Source of the DNA: Symbiodinium natans
Taxonomy: Eukaryota > Sar > Dinophyceae > Suessiales > Symbiodiniaceae
Direction of reading: 5' to 3'
Length of the DNA stretch: 64,000 bases
Assembly (NCBI GenBank): GCA_905221605.1
Contig: CAJNDS010001035.1
Coordinates: 492,501-556,500, forward strand
Under the pieces are notes generated by a model. It did not search any database. It was not told the origin of the DNA and saw only the letters and a program-made list of their open reading frames with translations. Positions 22,536 through 33,592 of this stretch are shown here, one piece after another. Position 1 is the first letter of the stretch. Each line of letters opens with the position of its first letter. The translations under genes and the position numbers were made by a program.

Positions 22536-22823
22536 TTGCGACTCCAGACAGAGACTCTCAAACACCACCATGAAATTTGGGAAGGCTCATTCGCTCTTCT
22601 GCTTCCGTTAAGACATATTAGGTCCTTCCCCTGCCGTAACACTGAAGACGCAGGCGCTTGGGGCTGCAGCCGCGAACACCTGAAGCCCTACACTGGACGC
22701 TATCGGGCTCCTTATACAATGGGTCTCCCAAAAAAACCACCCCAATGTGGATACCCCCGCATGAAGGATCAACCGACAGTGAAGGCCCCAACACTTTCCC
22801 AGGAATTTCTGGCTTCTGGCTAA
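22536..22823 (+). CDS. Hypothetical 95-codon frame
   Basis: Open frame MRLQTETLKHHHEIWEGSFA... without repeats inside. His- and Pro-rich, no recognisable domain, no splice evidence. Possibly chance. Confidence 0.2.
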   Translation: MRLQTETLKHHHEIWEGSFALLLPLRHIRSFPCRNTEDAGAWGCSREHLKPYTGRYRAPYTMGLPKKPPQCGYPRMKDQPTVKAPTLSQEFLASG

Positions 22824-22886
22824 ACCCTACACTCTAGACTTACTCAGGTCTCCTTCAAGCCAGTGAGGAAAACCCGAATCCTTGAA

Positions 22887-22987
22887 TTGGGATATTCCCC
22901 CGTACACTAGCAGTTTTTAATGGTGATGATAATCGGGGGTACTATGCTCCCCAGTAGGGACGGTTAGTTTAAGGGGGAACATCCCAA
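22887..22987. mobile_element. MITE-like foldback element, family A
   Basis: Inverted ends TTGGGATATTCCCCC and GGGGGAACATCCCAA enclose about 70 bp. Confidence 0.7.
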
Positions 22988-23077
22988 ACCTTAAATCCTA
23001 AACCTCAAGGCCTAAACCCTAAACCCTAAACCCGAAACCCTATACCCTAAACCCTAAACCTTTGGTTTTGGGACCCT

Positions 23078-26000
23078 GAACCCGCGGCCTCGATTCTCCT
23101 TTTCTTGGGCGACGCCTCCTCTGTGGCTGCCTGGCGTGAAAGCGCTTCAGGGAGCTTGAAGGAGCATTAGGTTTAGGGTTTAGGGTTTAGGGTTTAAGGC
23201 TTAGGGCTTAGGGTTTAGGAATTAAGGTTTTTGAGTTTTCGGTCTAGGGATGGGAAGTAGGAAGTAGAGGATAGAAGGTGAAGGCATTGCTGTCAGCTTT
23301 CCATTGCTCTCACCCCGAACCCCAAGCCCGATAAACCCCAAAAACCCTTTTTATACCCTTTAAGGGATTCTATAGTGTACCCCATTCCTTCATTCCCTGC
23401 TAACAAGTCCAGGATTGCTGACGGCCAGGTTCAAGGCTCCCCTGGTAGATGCCTCGTACTTGCTACTCATGGAACTACTATTTGTTTAAAAGCCCCCACT
23501 AACATATCAAAGATAAGAACCCCTATATTAGCCATAAAATGAGGAAGAATATTTTCCTTTTTTGGGGGGGGTTCTTATGCAAACAGCGGGAAGCGACAGC
23601 TTGGGGTTTCAGGATTGGAAGGTTGAGGCGGTTTAGGGGTTGGGGGTTCAGAGCTTTGTTGAGGCTTCAGGGTTTTGAGGTTATATAACCCAAAACCTAA
23701 AACCCTAAACCCCAGATCCTAACCCCAAAACCTTAAACCCCAAACCCTAAACCGTAAACCCTAAACCCTGTTTGTAGGTTTGGGGGTTTGGGGTACAAGG
23801 GGCATAGGGCCGATGGTTTGGGACAGGCGCCGCATGCGCAGGCTTTTCACTGCTGGATCAACACACAGCACTCTTGCTGCTTAGGGTCTGAGGCCTTTGT
23901 TTCAGAGATTGCAACCCCAAACCCCAAACCCTAAACCCCAAACCCCAAACCCTAAACCCTAAACCCTCCGGTGACGCCTCACACCCTCCGCGACCACTGA
24001 GGTCGCTCAGCTGCAATGCATGCACCGCGGTGGTCTAAAGCACCGCGGGATCTTCAAAGCTGCCCACATGATCTCACCTTCCAGGCCGGATTGATGCGAT
24101 GAAGACTGAAGAGCGCGTAAGTCGCAAAACCCTAAACCCTAAACCCTAAACCCTAAACCCTAAACCCTAAACCCTAAACCCTAAACCCTAAACCCTAAAC
24201 CCTAAACCCTAAACCCTACACTTGGGCCTTAACATGTGAGGACAGGGCTATCCAAGCCCAAGCCCACTACCGCGGCACCCCGAAAGCTAGTGATGATTGA
24301 GCTGCCCTAAACCCTAAACTTGCCCTAGAGCCTAAACCCTGAACCCTAACCCTCTCTTACATACACAATTTAAACCCTAAACCCTAAACCCTAAACCCCT
24401 AAACCCTAAACCCCTAAACCCTAAACCCTAAACCCAGCAAAGCTAAAACGCAACGAGTCGCATCCGCACGATTTATCCGCGCCGGACCCCAGGGCCTCTC
24501 ACCCTGAAGGGGTTGTTCCAAGTTTAGGGCTTTAGAGAGCTTAGGGTTTAGGGTTTAGGGTCTAGGGTCTAGGGCCCCAGGGTTCTAGGGTTCTAGGGTT
24601 CTAGGGTTCTAGGGTTCTAGGGTTCTAGGGCTCTAGGGTTCTAGGGTTTAGGGGTTTAGGGCTTCGGGTTGCAGCGTTTGAGGGGTTTTAGGGGTTTTGT
24701 TTCGGGGATCGCGTCTTGAGAAGCGAAACAACCCCCACAAGCGGGGTGTCAGGTGGAGGAGCGGGCGAATTCGCGAAAGCCGCACCGAGGAGATGTGCTC
24801 CGGGCGGGCTTTGGCTGCTGTTGCTCCTTGGCAGGCGCCTTCTCAAAAACGCGAGGCGAGGGTTGCGGGTTTGGGGTTTGGGGTTTAGGGTTTAGGGTTT
24901 AGGGTTTAGGGTTTGGGGCTTAGGGTTTAGGGTTTAGGGTTTAGGGTTTAGGCCCTTCTTCAACCCGAAACCCCGCCAACAAAAGGGCTCGCACGGGCTC
25001 GCGCGGACTCACTGGGCGAAGCGGAGCCACTTCGGCGACTTCTTGAAGATGTTCACAAAGTCCTGCAGGCAACCCTAAACGCAAAACCCGAAACTTGGGA
25101 TGTTCCCCCTTACACTAACAGTCCTTTATAGGGATTGTAGTGCCCACATTAAATGATACGATCAAGGACTGTTAGTAGAAGGGGGAACATCCCAACCCTG
25201 AACCCAGAACTCCAAACCCCAACTGCGGGGTTCTAAAAGGGGGGAAGCGGAGGAACCTTTCCATGTAAGATTACGAAAGCACGATAGGGGGAGCGATATT
25301 CTGGATCCTCTGGGAGTACTGGGGGGTACTAGGGGCTAGTACTAGGTTTAGGGTTTAGGGCTTAAGTAGGGTTTAGGATTTAAGTTTAGGGTTTCGCCTT
25401 TTGGCCCCCCCCTCTCAAAAAAGAAATGAACGAACAAATAACGAAGCAGAAAGCTCAACGGGAGCCGGTCTTTGAGGGCTGGGCAGTCCTCATCCTTCTC
25501 TGTGGTGGACTTGATGTGGCCCATGGGCAGCAGCCTGCAGGGCCCAAATACCCCAAATAGAATTGAATTTAGGGTTTAGGGTTTAGGGGCTAGGGGTTAG
25601 GGTTTAGGGTTTAGGGTTTAGGGTTTAGGGTTCAGGGTTAGGGTTTAGGGTTTAGGGTTTAGGGTTTAGGGTTTAGGGTTTAGGGTCTAGGGTCTAGGGT
25701 CTAGGGTTTAGGGTTTAGGGTTTAGGGTTTAGGGTTTTGGGTTTAGGGTTTGGGGTTTTGGGTTTAGGGTTTAGGGTTTAGGGTTTAGGGTTTAGGGTTT
25801 AGGGTTTAGGGTTTAGGGTTTAGGGTTTAGGGTTTAGGGTTTAGGGTTTAGGGTTTAGGGTTTAGGGTTTAGGGTTTAGGGTTTAGGGTTCCCCCAAAAA
25901 GGCTACTCCGGTTTTCGAAAACCCCCATAGGGTTTCAGGCTTCCAAGGTGTCTGAGCGCTGCAGTCACGCGTTGGTGTGAACGCTGAAAGCAAGAAACAC

Positions 26001-26826
26001 GAAGAGTGATGGTAAGAACCCTTCTTTCTACGGTGACCAGAAAGGGAACGAACAAGAACCAAGAATAAACATCAAGCAGCAGAGAGCAAAGAAGAGCAGA
26101 ACAACGAACAAAAGGAATGAAGAGTATGATTGCTTCTTCTTATTCTCAGAGCACTCAGACGCCCCTTGCGCCTCAGAACAAAGTGGTCGACCATGGGAAG
26201 ATCCTCCCAGGCGCGTATGGCTTGGAGGGTAATGGGTTGAGGGTTTAGGGTTGTAGGGCGTGAGGGCATGTCTGGCAGTTTGAGAGGTTCGAGGCATTAG
26301 TGATTTTTTCTTTTTAGGGATGTAGGGCGCAGGGCTTCAGCCTTAAAGTGCTTTGGAGGGTCAGACGATTGGGAGAAACTTCAACCGAAACCCGAACCCC
26401 TGGAACCCTAAACCCTAGCATGACTCTAAGAATCTTCCTGGTCCTCAGCCCCAGCCTCTCCTTTTAGGGCTTAGAGGCCCTTTGGGGTTTTAGGGATCGA
26501 GGGTTTATCGTCTTTCGAGTTGTGGTAAACCCTAAACCCTAAACCCTAAACCCTAAACCCTAAACCGTTTTTAGGTCGCTTGGGGTGGCGTGGTGGGGCT
26601 CAGGCACTGTTGGGTGGAGACTCGATGGGCTTGAGGTCTCGCCCAGAAGAGTCCGCCAGTTTAGGGTTTAGGGTTTAGGGTTTGGGGTTTGGGGTTTGGG
26701 GTTTGGGGTTTAGGGTTTAGGGTTTAGGAAGCATCGGCCTCTGCTTGGCATGGAGCTGCCTGCAGCTCGATGGTGTTCCACGGTTGGTCTTTGAGGCCTT
26801 GACAAGACTGGAGGCACCAGAGTTCA
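23078..26826 (-). CDS. Minus-strand exon series, unknown protein(s)
   Basis: In transcription order: 26826-26760 (ELWCLQSCQGLKDQPWNTIE, GC donor after CTGCAG); 26460-26426 (GEAGAEDQEDS then TAG stop); 26220-26165 (IRAWEDLPMVDHFVLRRK); 25534-25460 (LLPMGHIKSTTEKDEDCPAL, acceptor CCCTGCAG); 25062-25013 (DFVNIFKKSPKWLRFA, acceptor CCTGCAG, canonical GTGAGT donor); about 24843-24730 (APAKEQQQPKPARSTSPRCG, ends at a stop); 24116-24078 (ALFSLHRINPAWK, GTGAGA donor); 23157-23078 (KLPEALSRQAATEEASPKKR, with the nuclear-signal-like PKKRR). Stops at 26426 and near 24735 imply at least two or three genes. Splice motifs on the 25 kb and 24.1 kb exons are strong. Families not recognised. Confidence 0.5.
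24127..24218. repeat. Perfect CCCTAAA array
   Basis: Thirteen uninterrupted CCCTAAA units directly after an exon-like island. Confidence 0.95.
24245..24530 (+). CDS. Two short plus-strand islands ending in stops
   Basis: 24245-24300 reads DRAIQAQAHYRGTPKASDD then TGA. 24440-24505 reads AKTQRVASARFIRAGPQGLS then TGA, but the minus strand is open too. Weak. Confidence 0.25.
24577..24650. repeat. TTCTAGGG array
   Basis: About nine GGGTTCTA octamers, another locally homogenised variant. Confidence 0.9.
25094..25195. mobile_element. MITE-like foldback element, family A (type copy)
   Basis: Best-preserved copy, 102 bp. Left end CTTGGGATGTTCCCCCTTAC and right end GGGGGAACATCCCAA are near-perfect inverted repeats extending inward through ACTAACAGTCC/GGACTGTTAGT. 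No coding capacity. Others are at 12738, 18874, 22887, 32360, 35018, 35310, 41591 (half), 46993, 52049 and 58794. Confidence 0.8.
25760..25890. repeat. TTTAGGG array
   Basis: About 18 regular units, preceded by TCTAGGG and TTTTGGG variants from 25683. Confidence 0.95.
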
Positions 26827-26997
26827 GGGGTTTAGGGTTTAGGGTTTAGGGTTTAGGGTTTAGGGTTTAGGGTTTAGGGTTTAGGGTTTAGGGTTTAGGG
26901 TTCAGGGCTTTTGGGGTTCAGGGTAAAACCCTAACACCCCCAAACGTCTAAACCCTACATCCAAAACCCTAACACCCCCAAAACCCTCCAACCCACG

Positions 26998-29470
26998 GGA
27001 TCTCAGCCGATAATGTGCGCCGCTTCTGTGATGCCAGCTTCGGGAGGGACATGAGGGTTCTTTTTGCGCGGGGGGTTGCATGACGACTCAAGGGTCGCTT
27101 TATGAGCTGTTTTCTGAGGAGTTGGGCTTAGGCTTTAGTTGTAGGCAGTAAGAGCTTCGGCCTTTGGGGTTTGGGGCCGAAACCTGGGCAACCAGAGCCC
27201 GAGTTAAGGGGTTGAGGGGCTTTGGGGCTTTAGGTTTGGGAGGAACCCTCGACCAACCAAAAAGGAAAAAGTGAATACTGTAACCTCTCCAGTTCTTCTT
27301 CTTATCATGACAATCTAGTACGCTGCTTTTGGCTTTGGCCTTGCTTTTGCTGCACCACTGTTCCTAAACTACAAACCAAAGACTCCGCAAACTCAGGCGG
27401 ATACGTCCCTAAGCCCTAAGCCCTAAACCCTAAACCCTAAACCCTAAACTCCTAAAAGCCCTAAGCCCTAAACCCTAAACCCTAAACCCTAAACTCCTAA
27501 ACCCTTAAGCCCGAAGCCGCAAAGCCCGAAGGGCCACAAAGGCCCCAACGGCGGTTGTCAAACGCTGCGGCATCTTCGACGTGACAAGGCCTCAGCTCGT
27601 GGAAATCTCTCGAAGACGCTGGAGGAGCTGCTTCGGGTGTAGGGTTTAGGGGCTTAGGGTTTAGGGTTTAGGGTTTAGGGTTTAGGGTTTAGGGTTCAGG
27701 GCTTAGGGTTCAGGGTTTAGGGTTAGGGTCAGGGTCACTGAGTTCCGAACCTCTTCGCTCGCGGGCATTGAGGCGCAAGTGGCCGAATGCCCCTGCACCC
27801 TAACCCCTCAGACTCAAACCCCGGCCCGAGAGCCTAAGCACTGCTCCCCTGGACCCCGAAAACCCTAAGCCCTAAACCCGCTGCAACAGAGGATGAGCGG
27901 GGTGAGTGAGTTTGGGGTTTAGGGTTTAGGGTTTAGGGTTTAGGGTTTAGGGTTTAGGGTTTAGGGTTTAGGGTTTAGGGTTTAGGGTTTAGGGTTTAGG
28001 GTTTAGGGTTTAGGGTTTAGGGTTTAGGGTTTAGGGTTTAGGGTTTTGAAGGTCTAGGCACTTAGGGTTAGGGGGTTTTAGGGTTTACGGGTTTGAAGGT
28101 TTATGCTCTACCCTCCAACCCCTAAACCACTTCAGCTGAACCCCGAGTACCGAGGCGGCTGCACCCCGAGGCCGTCGCACACCGACCTGCAACCAGAAGA
28201 CTCCAGGGGAGGCCCACTCAGGGCATTTAGGATTTAGGGCTTAGGGTGTGATCCCCGACAAGCTATGAAGCCGAATCCCAAAGTACAAATAGCTCGATCC
28301 GAGGGGTTTTTGGCCACTTTTTGCCGAAGCCTGGGGTGCCCTCCCCCCACGAGGCCTCCCTGTGAACCCTAAAGCAAGGCTTTGTTGAAGGCTTTCAAGG
28401 ATAGAGTCCAGAATTTTGGCCGAATGCTATTTTCCGTCTTGCAAATTGAACAACACGACCCCCTGGGCCGTGAAAGGAGGGGGGAGGGCTTTTCACCGAA
28501 ATCGGCTTTGGAAGCTCTTGCAGACTGCCAAGGCTCTTGGGAAGCTTGCCCAAGATTTCTGGAGGCTTCCACCCTTCAAAGACGCTTAAGGGGGTCACAG
28601 CTTTAGCCAAAAGGGAACACCATTCTCGACCCTTTCTGGAGCAGCGAAAAGGTCGCGAAAAGGTCGCGAGAGCGCATGGACCAACATTACTCTTCGGAAG
28701 CTTCCAGGCCTGTGCAGGCTTCCCAAGGCTGCTGGAGGCGAAACCCGAAATCCTAAACCCTGCGTTTAGGGCTTTTTTTAGCAGGAAACAACCCTAAACC
28801 CTACACTTAGGTTTGTTTAACGTTTAAACTATCCTAAACCCTAAAAGGGCTTTTTGACGCTAATAAACCCTACATCCTACGTCCCAACGTTTAGGTTGCG
28901 ACGCACAACGCTTTAGCAGTTCCAGCACGCGAGGAGCCATGCGCCGGCACCTTCCAGGGGCACCTAACGGAGCTCGCTGTTAGTTTTGGGCTTTGGGCTT
29001 GGGGCAAAAAGTCCCCTTGCAACGCTAAACCCTAGCCCTAAACCCTAAACCCTAAACCCTAAACCCTAAACCCTAAACCCTAAACCCTAAACCCTGACAG
29101 CCCCCAAAACCCCTGAACCCACGCCTCGCAGCTTCGAGGTGTCTGGCTGGCGCATCCTGGGCCACGGAGACGACGAGGCCTTCCTTCCAGGGCGTAGGGT
29201 TTAGGGGTTGAGGGTTGAGGGTTGAGGGGTTGGGGGTTTAGGGTTTAGGGTCTAGGGTTTAGGGTTTAGGGTTTGGGGTTTAGGGTTTAGGGTTTAGGGT
29301 TTAGGGTTTAGGGTTTAGGGTTTAGGGTTTAGGGTTTAGGGTTTAGGGTTTAGGGTTTAGGGACAGAGGCTTAGGGGCATGAGGGTTTGCAGGACTTAGG
29401 GCCTGTGCAACCCACGCAACGCAACTGTGGGGCTGGTCTAGGCGACTATCCACTTGTCAAGGAGCTTTGA
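26998..29470 (+). CDS. Plus-strand exon series ending at TGA 29468-29470
   Basis: Islands in order: 26998-27055 (GISADNVRRFCDASFGRDMR); 27319-27408 (YAAFGFGLAFAAPLFLNYKP, hydrophobic); 27542-27636 (GGCQTLRHLRRDKASARGNL..., GTGTAG donor); 27745-27800 (EFRTSSLAGIEAQVAECP); a short piece at 27880-27899 before a perfect GTGAGTG donor; 28133-28226 (QLNPEYRGGCTPRPSHTDLQ); 28917-28979 (VPAREEPCAGTFQGHLTELA, GTTAGT donor); 29132-29193 (FEVSGWRILGHGDDEAFLPG); 29393-29470 (DLGPVQPTQRNCGAGLGDYP..., acceptor TTTGCAG, exactly 25 codons and a stop). All are on one strand and separated by repeat-filled gaps, as expected of one gene. Family unknown. Confidence 0.5.
27915..28044. repeat. TTTAGGG array in presumed intron
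   Basis: About 18 uninterrupted units starting a few bases after a GTGAGTG donor. Confidence 0.95.
28369..28797. other. Open on both strands, internally repetitive
   Basis: Several overlapping frames of 60-86 codons on both strands, with repeated words such as TTCGGAAGCTTCCAGG, AAGGTCGCGA and GGAAGCTT. No telomere repeat inside. The plus frame 28382-28606 reads FKDRVQNFGRMLFSVLQIEQ.... I cannot tell coding from repeat. Confidence 0.3.
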
Positions 29471-29825
29471 ACTGAAGTTAAACCCTGCACCTCTCCAAAC
29501 CCCGAACCCTAAGCCCAAAAAACCTTTTCACCCCCAACCCTAAACCCTAAACCCTGAAACCCCGAAACCCTGAGCTGTCACCCCCCCCCACCCTGAAACC
29601 TGAAGCCTCCAGCCTCCCCTAAGCCATGGAAACACTCACTAATCTCAACCGGCTTAGTGTTTAGGGTTTAGGGTTTAGGATTTAGGGTTTAGGGTTTAGG
29701 GTTCAGGGTTTTGGGTTTAGGGCTTGGGGCTTGGGGCTTGGTGTTTGGGGTTTGGAGTTTCTAGGGTCTGGGGTTTTTTAACCCGAAACCCCAAACCCTA
29801 AACCCTAACATACAGGCCTTCGCAT

Positions 29826-29877
29826 TGGTGAGCACGAAAGGAAGCAAGTGCAGGGCGAAAGCAGCAAGGCGGTCCTT
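29826..29877 (-). CDS. Minus-strand exon-like island
   Basis: Reads DRLAAFALHLLPFVLTNAK then AAG followed by GCCTGT, the same GC donor context seen in several other minus-strand exons. It lies between two plus-strand series. Confidence 0.4.
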
Positions 29878-29974
29878 TAGGGTTTAGGGTTTGGGTTTAG
29901 GGTTTCGGGTTTCGGGTTTCGGGTTTCGGGTTTAGGGTTTAGGATTTAGGGTCTCGGGTGTAGGGCTTCAGGGG

Positions 29975-30055
29975 CAGTCAATATAGGGGCCGGAGGAATT
30001 CCTAATAGTATTCCCTTATGGTCCCTGTCCCTGTATATGTCTACTACAATAGCCC
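29975..30055. repeat. Dispersed repeat related to 13210-13290
   Basis: Shares ATATAGGG-C-CGGA-AATT-CTAATA-TATTCCCTTA-GGTCCCT in order with 13210-13290. Probably a third small element family. Confidence 0.35.
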
Positions 30056-30144
30056 GCCCCTAAAGCAGGGTTCAGAACGGGATCACGGGTTTAGCTCTTG
30101 GGGATTAGTTCTATTTTTAGGCCAGGGGTTTTTGCGGGTCTCAG

Positions 30145-30416
30145 GTCTGCTTTGGATTTCACTCGGGACGGTCCGTGGCCGCGAGGCGCAAGATTGTCGA
30201 GACTGGAGACAGCGGCGGCCGCCTTCGAGGCGTGCGGGTTTAGGGTTTAGGGCTAAGCATTTACGGTTTAGGGCTAAGCATTTCGGGTTGAGGGCTAAGC
30301 ATTTAGGGTTTAGGGTTTAGGGCTTAGAGTTCTGAGGGTTTTCTCACAGCATTTAGGTGGTTCGTCGGACGATATCGGGTGGTCTCGGCAGATTGAACTT
30401 TCGGAAAATCGCATGA
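30145..30416 (+). CDS. Two-exon gene end with a 119 bp telomere-repeat intron
   Basis: Exon 30145-30237 is exactly 31 codons, VCFGFHSGRSVAARRKIVET..., after a GTCTCAG acceptor. It is followed by GTTTAGGG. Exon 30357-30416 reads VVRRTISGGLGRLNFRKIA and TGA, after ATTTAG. The intron 30238-30356 starts with GTTTAGGG and contains three GGGCTAAGCATTT units. The exons join in phase 0. This is the smallest clean example here of a GT-AG intron built from telomere-like units. Protein not recognised; upstream exons not assigned. Confidence 0.5.
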
Positions 30417-30760
30417 CGCGAAGCTCTTTAGAATCTCCCCCAAACCTATACCCGAAACCCCCAAAAAACTTGAAAGCCCCAGACCCTGAGCCACGAAACC
30501 CCTAAACAACCAAACAATCGCATAGAATCCCCACGAACCCTGAACCTCAAACCCCCTTCCCGCCCAAACCCCCAAACCCTGAACCACTAACCCCATAAAC
30601 TCCTAAACCCTAAACCCTAAACCCTGAAACCCTACGGCCTGAACCCTGAACCACTACTCCTAAACACTAAACCCTGCCCCCCTACACCCTAAACCCCAAA
30701 CCCTACAAACCCTAAACCCTAAACCCTAAACCCCAAACCCTAAACCCCAAACCCCAGCAG

Positions 30761-31949
30761 CCCTGGTGCCCCCAGAAGCCAAGGCGCTGGAGGCCCCAGA
30801 GAGTGGTCCGCTGTCCGCAGCCAAGTTTGGGGCCGCAGCTGTCCTTCACTTATCGGATCGGTTTGGGGTTTAGGGTTTAGGGTTTAGGGCTTGGGGTTTG
30901 GGGTTTGGGGTTTGGGGTTTACAGTTTGGGGTTTGGGGTTTGGGGTTTGGGGTTTGGGGTTCTGGGATTTGGGGTTTAGGGTCCTTGAGGGTTTTGTGGC
31001 GACATTGTGGGCACCAGGTCAGAAAAAGAGCGCGCAAGGTCACCACAAGGTGCCAGGTCATAGCAAGGTCATGACAAGGTCATGGGACCTTTGTAGTGAC
31101 CTTGTGATGACCTTGCCCACAAGTTTTTTGACCTTGTAGTGACCTTGCCCGCAAAGTCATTCATTGACGTTTATAGTGCATGTGTAAGAGTGGTTTGGGG
31201 TTTGGGGTTTAGGGTTCTGGGTTTAAAACCCCAAACCTTAAGCCCCAAAGCCTCAACCCCAAAAGCCCTAGACCCTCAACCCTCAACCCCAAACCCTAGA
31301 CCCTCAACCCTAAACCCTCAACCCTAAACCCTAAACCCTCAACCCTAAACCCTCAGCTTGGCTTGACACCTTCAAGTACTCGGCCAGCAGCACCGCGTAG
31401 CCGGTCACGTGCTCTTCGTCCGCCGCACGCCTGGGCTAACGCATTTCGGGGTTGGAGGGTTGGGGGATTTGGGCTTTGGGGGTTGAGAGAACCTCAGGCA
31501 GCTCCCATTAGGGGTTTAGGGGTTTGGGAGCTTACTGAGGTTTAGGTGTGGGGGTTTGGACATGCGAGTTCAATGTTTCCCCAATTCCGAGACACCCGAA
31601 ACCCTGCACCCAACACCAAGGTTTTGAGTTAAGGGTTGAGGCTTTAGGGTTTATGGCTTCGGGCTTTCTGCCCCCCGGCCCCTCAAGAGCTAACGCCCCC
31701 CCCCCCCTACCCCTCCTCCAAAAGAAAGGCAAACAAGCCCGGTAAGGGGAGAGCCCTAAACCCTACACCCTAAACCCTAAGCCCTAAACCCTAAACCCTA
31801 AACCCTAAACCCTAAACCCTAAACCCTAAATCCAAAGAAAGGCAAACCAGCCCCGGTGGTGCAGGGCCCGCCCCAAAACCTTTCGTCGACCAGCTGCAGA
31901 AGGGCCAGGAGAGCGCCTTGCCCCAAAGCCTGCCAAGATGCAAGTTGAA
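30761..31949 (+). CDS. Plus-strand exon-like islands
   Basis: 30761-30860 reads ALVPPEAKALEAPESGPLSA... (acceptor CAGCAG, followed by GTTTGGGG). 31865-31949 reads RPKTFRRPAAEGPGERLAPK... between a GGTGCAG acceptor and a canonical GTGAGT donor. Both could feed the terminal exon at 32919. Confidence 0.45.
31020..31165. repeat. CAAGGTCA minisatellite with internal inversion
   Basis: CAAGGTCA words recur on the left half and TGACCTTG words on the right half, giving a foldback. Same core as the large array at 40288-40860. Confidence 0.7.
31370..31430 (-). CDS. Minus-strand exon
   Basis: Between a CCCAG acceptor and a GTGTC donor the frame reads RAADEEHVTGYAVLLAEYLK. Convincing residue pattern; opposite strand to neighbours; family unknown. 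Confidence 0.45.
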
Positions 31950-32359
31950 GTGAGTTTTGGGTTTAGGATTTAGGGTTTAGGGTGTAGGGTTTAGGGTTTA
32001 GGGTTTAGGGTTTAGGGTTTAGGGTTTAGGGTTTAGGGTTTAGGGTTTAGGGTTTAGGGTTTAGGGTTTAGGGTTTAGGGTTTAGGGTGTAGCGTTTAAG
32101 GGTTGAAGGGTTAAGGATTTAGGGTTTAGGGTGTAGACTGAATTTGAACCCCACCTGAGTTGTTGAATCACATAGTCGTATCATGCAGTAGGCTGGTTAA
32201 GGGGGTGGAGGGGACTACCACTGCAATGAGGATACTTCTAGGTTTTTTGGGGCAGGGTATTGTTGGCTTTGGCTTGAATCAACCCAGAGGTGTGCAAGGT
32301 TTTGTCTGCTGAAACGACAGGTACCACGTTGACGTCTCATGCACTGGTCTTCTGCATAA

Positions 32360-32464
32360 CTTGGGATGTTCCGCCTTCTACTAACAGTCCCTAACAGGGA
32401 TTGCAACAGGGGTGTACTGCAATCCCGACTAAGGACTGCTAGTATCAGGGGGGGAACATCCCAA
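32360..32464. mobile_element. MITE-like foldback element, family A
   Basis: Ends CTTGGGATGTTCCGCC and GGGGGGAACATCCCAA enclose about 75 bp. Confidence 0.7.
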
Positions 32465-32709
32465 TGCAAAACTGTGCAGATTCACAGGTCCGGTGCGTGG
32501 GGCGCACCCACGGCTCCGTTCACCCTGAACCCCAAACATCAACCCCGTTCTGATATCCTAGGGCCTGAACCCTAAACCGTAAACTCTAAACCCCTAAACC
32601 CTCAACCCTAAACCCTAAACCCTAAACCGTAAACTCTAAACCCCTCAACCCTAAACCCTAAACCCTAAACCCGAAAGCCCCGACATTTCCCGCAAGCTGG
32701 GGGAAAGGC

Positions 32710-32768
32710 CTCCGGCGCACGGCCGGCGCACGCAGCCAGGTGCGCCGTCTCGTAGCGCGCCATGTAGC
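32710..32768 (-). CDS. Minus-strand exon
   Basis: After CTCAAG the frame reads YMARYETAHLAACAGRAPE, then GAG followed by a GC donor. Plausible exon; family unknown. Confidence 0.4.
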
Positions 32769-32918
32769 CTTGAGGGGGTCCGGAGGGTTCATAGGGTTTA
32801 GGGTTTAGGGTTTAGGGTTCATAGAGTTTAGGGTCTAGGGTTTAGGGTATAGGGTTTAGGGTTTAGGGCTAAGGAGACAGGGTGCCTCGGGGTGGTTGCG
32901 CCCATCTCCTGTTTTCAG

Positions 32919-33023
32919 CGGCGGTTCGAAAGAAAGCTCCTGGGGAGCGATCTCCAAGTCCCTCAAATCCATGTTGAACTTCACCAGGAAAGGTTGACTA
33001 AGGTTGTCGACCAGCTGTTCTAA
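32919..33023 (+). CDS. Terminal exon, plus strand
   Basis: After a textbook TGTTTTCAG acceptor the frame gives RRFERKLLGSDLQVPQIHVE... (34 codons) ending TKVVDQLF and TAA. Low repeat content and moderate GC make this one of the most reliable exons. The protein is not recognised. Confidence 0.6.
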   Translation, partial: RRFERKLLGSDLQVPQIHVELHQERLTKVVDQLF

Positions 33024-33364
33024 ACCTCTATTGCCCCTAGACTTTATGAGGAAAACCCCGATTTCCTCAGAACTTTAATTGGAAATGCCTAGGGCTTTTG
33101 GGGCTTCAGAAGAATTGGGCTTGTTTAGTATTCGGGTTTGGTGTTAAGGGTTATTAGGTTTGGGTGTATTGGGGTTAGGCAGGGCCCTAAACCCTAAACC
33201 CTAAACCCTAAACCCTGAACCCTAAAGGGGTCTAGTCGGAGCCTTCAGGGGGCCTAGGGCTTAGAGGGCCTTCGGAGTACTGAAGATTCCGGCCTATAAA
33301 GCTTCGAGATAAGAAACGACTTAACCGAAGACCCTTTCTGCTCTGAATCCCTACATGACCCCTA

Positions 33365-33525
33365 AGCCCTAAATCCCTAAATCCCTAAGTCCCTAAATCC
33401 CTGAATCCCGAAATCCCTAAATCCCTAAATCCCTAAATCCCTAAATCCCTAAATCCCTAAATCCCTAAATCCCTAAATCCCTAAATCCCTAAATCCCTAA
33501 ATCCCTAAATCCCTAAATCCCTAAA
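33365..33525. repeat. AAATCCCT array
   Basis: About 19 units of TAAATCCC, an octamer variant of CCCTAAA. Confidence 0.95.
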
Positions 33526-33592
33526 CCCTAAACCCTAAATCCCTGAACCCTAAACCCCAAAGCCCTAAACCCCGAAACGCTTCAGCTTGCAG

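Noticed and set aside
26028-26297. 89-codon minus frame with a membrane helix as a whole gene
   Set aside because: Its middle (26165-26220) is exon-like, but the flanks are telomere repeat on one side and AG-rich text on the other; the helix arises from an A/G-rich stretch.
30870-31061. Repeat proteins with GFGVWGL or NPKPQTP periodicity
   Set aside because: These are six-frame translations of TTTGGGG/CCCCAAA arrays.
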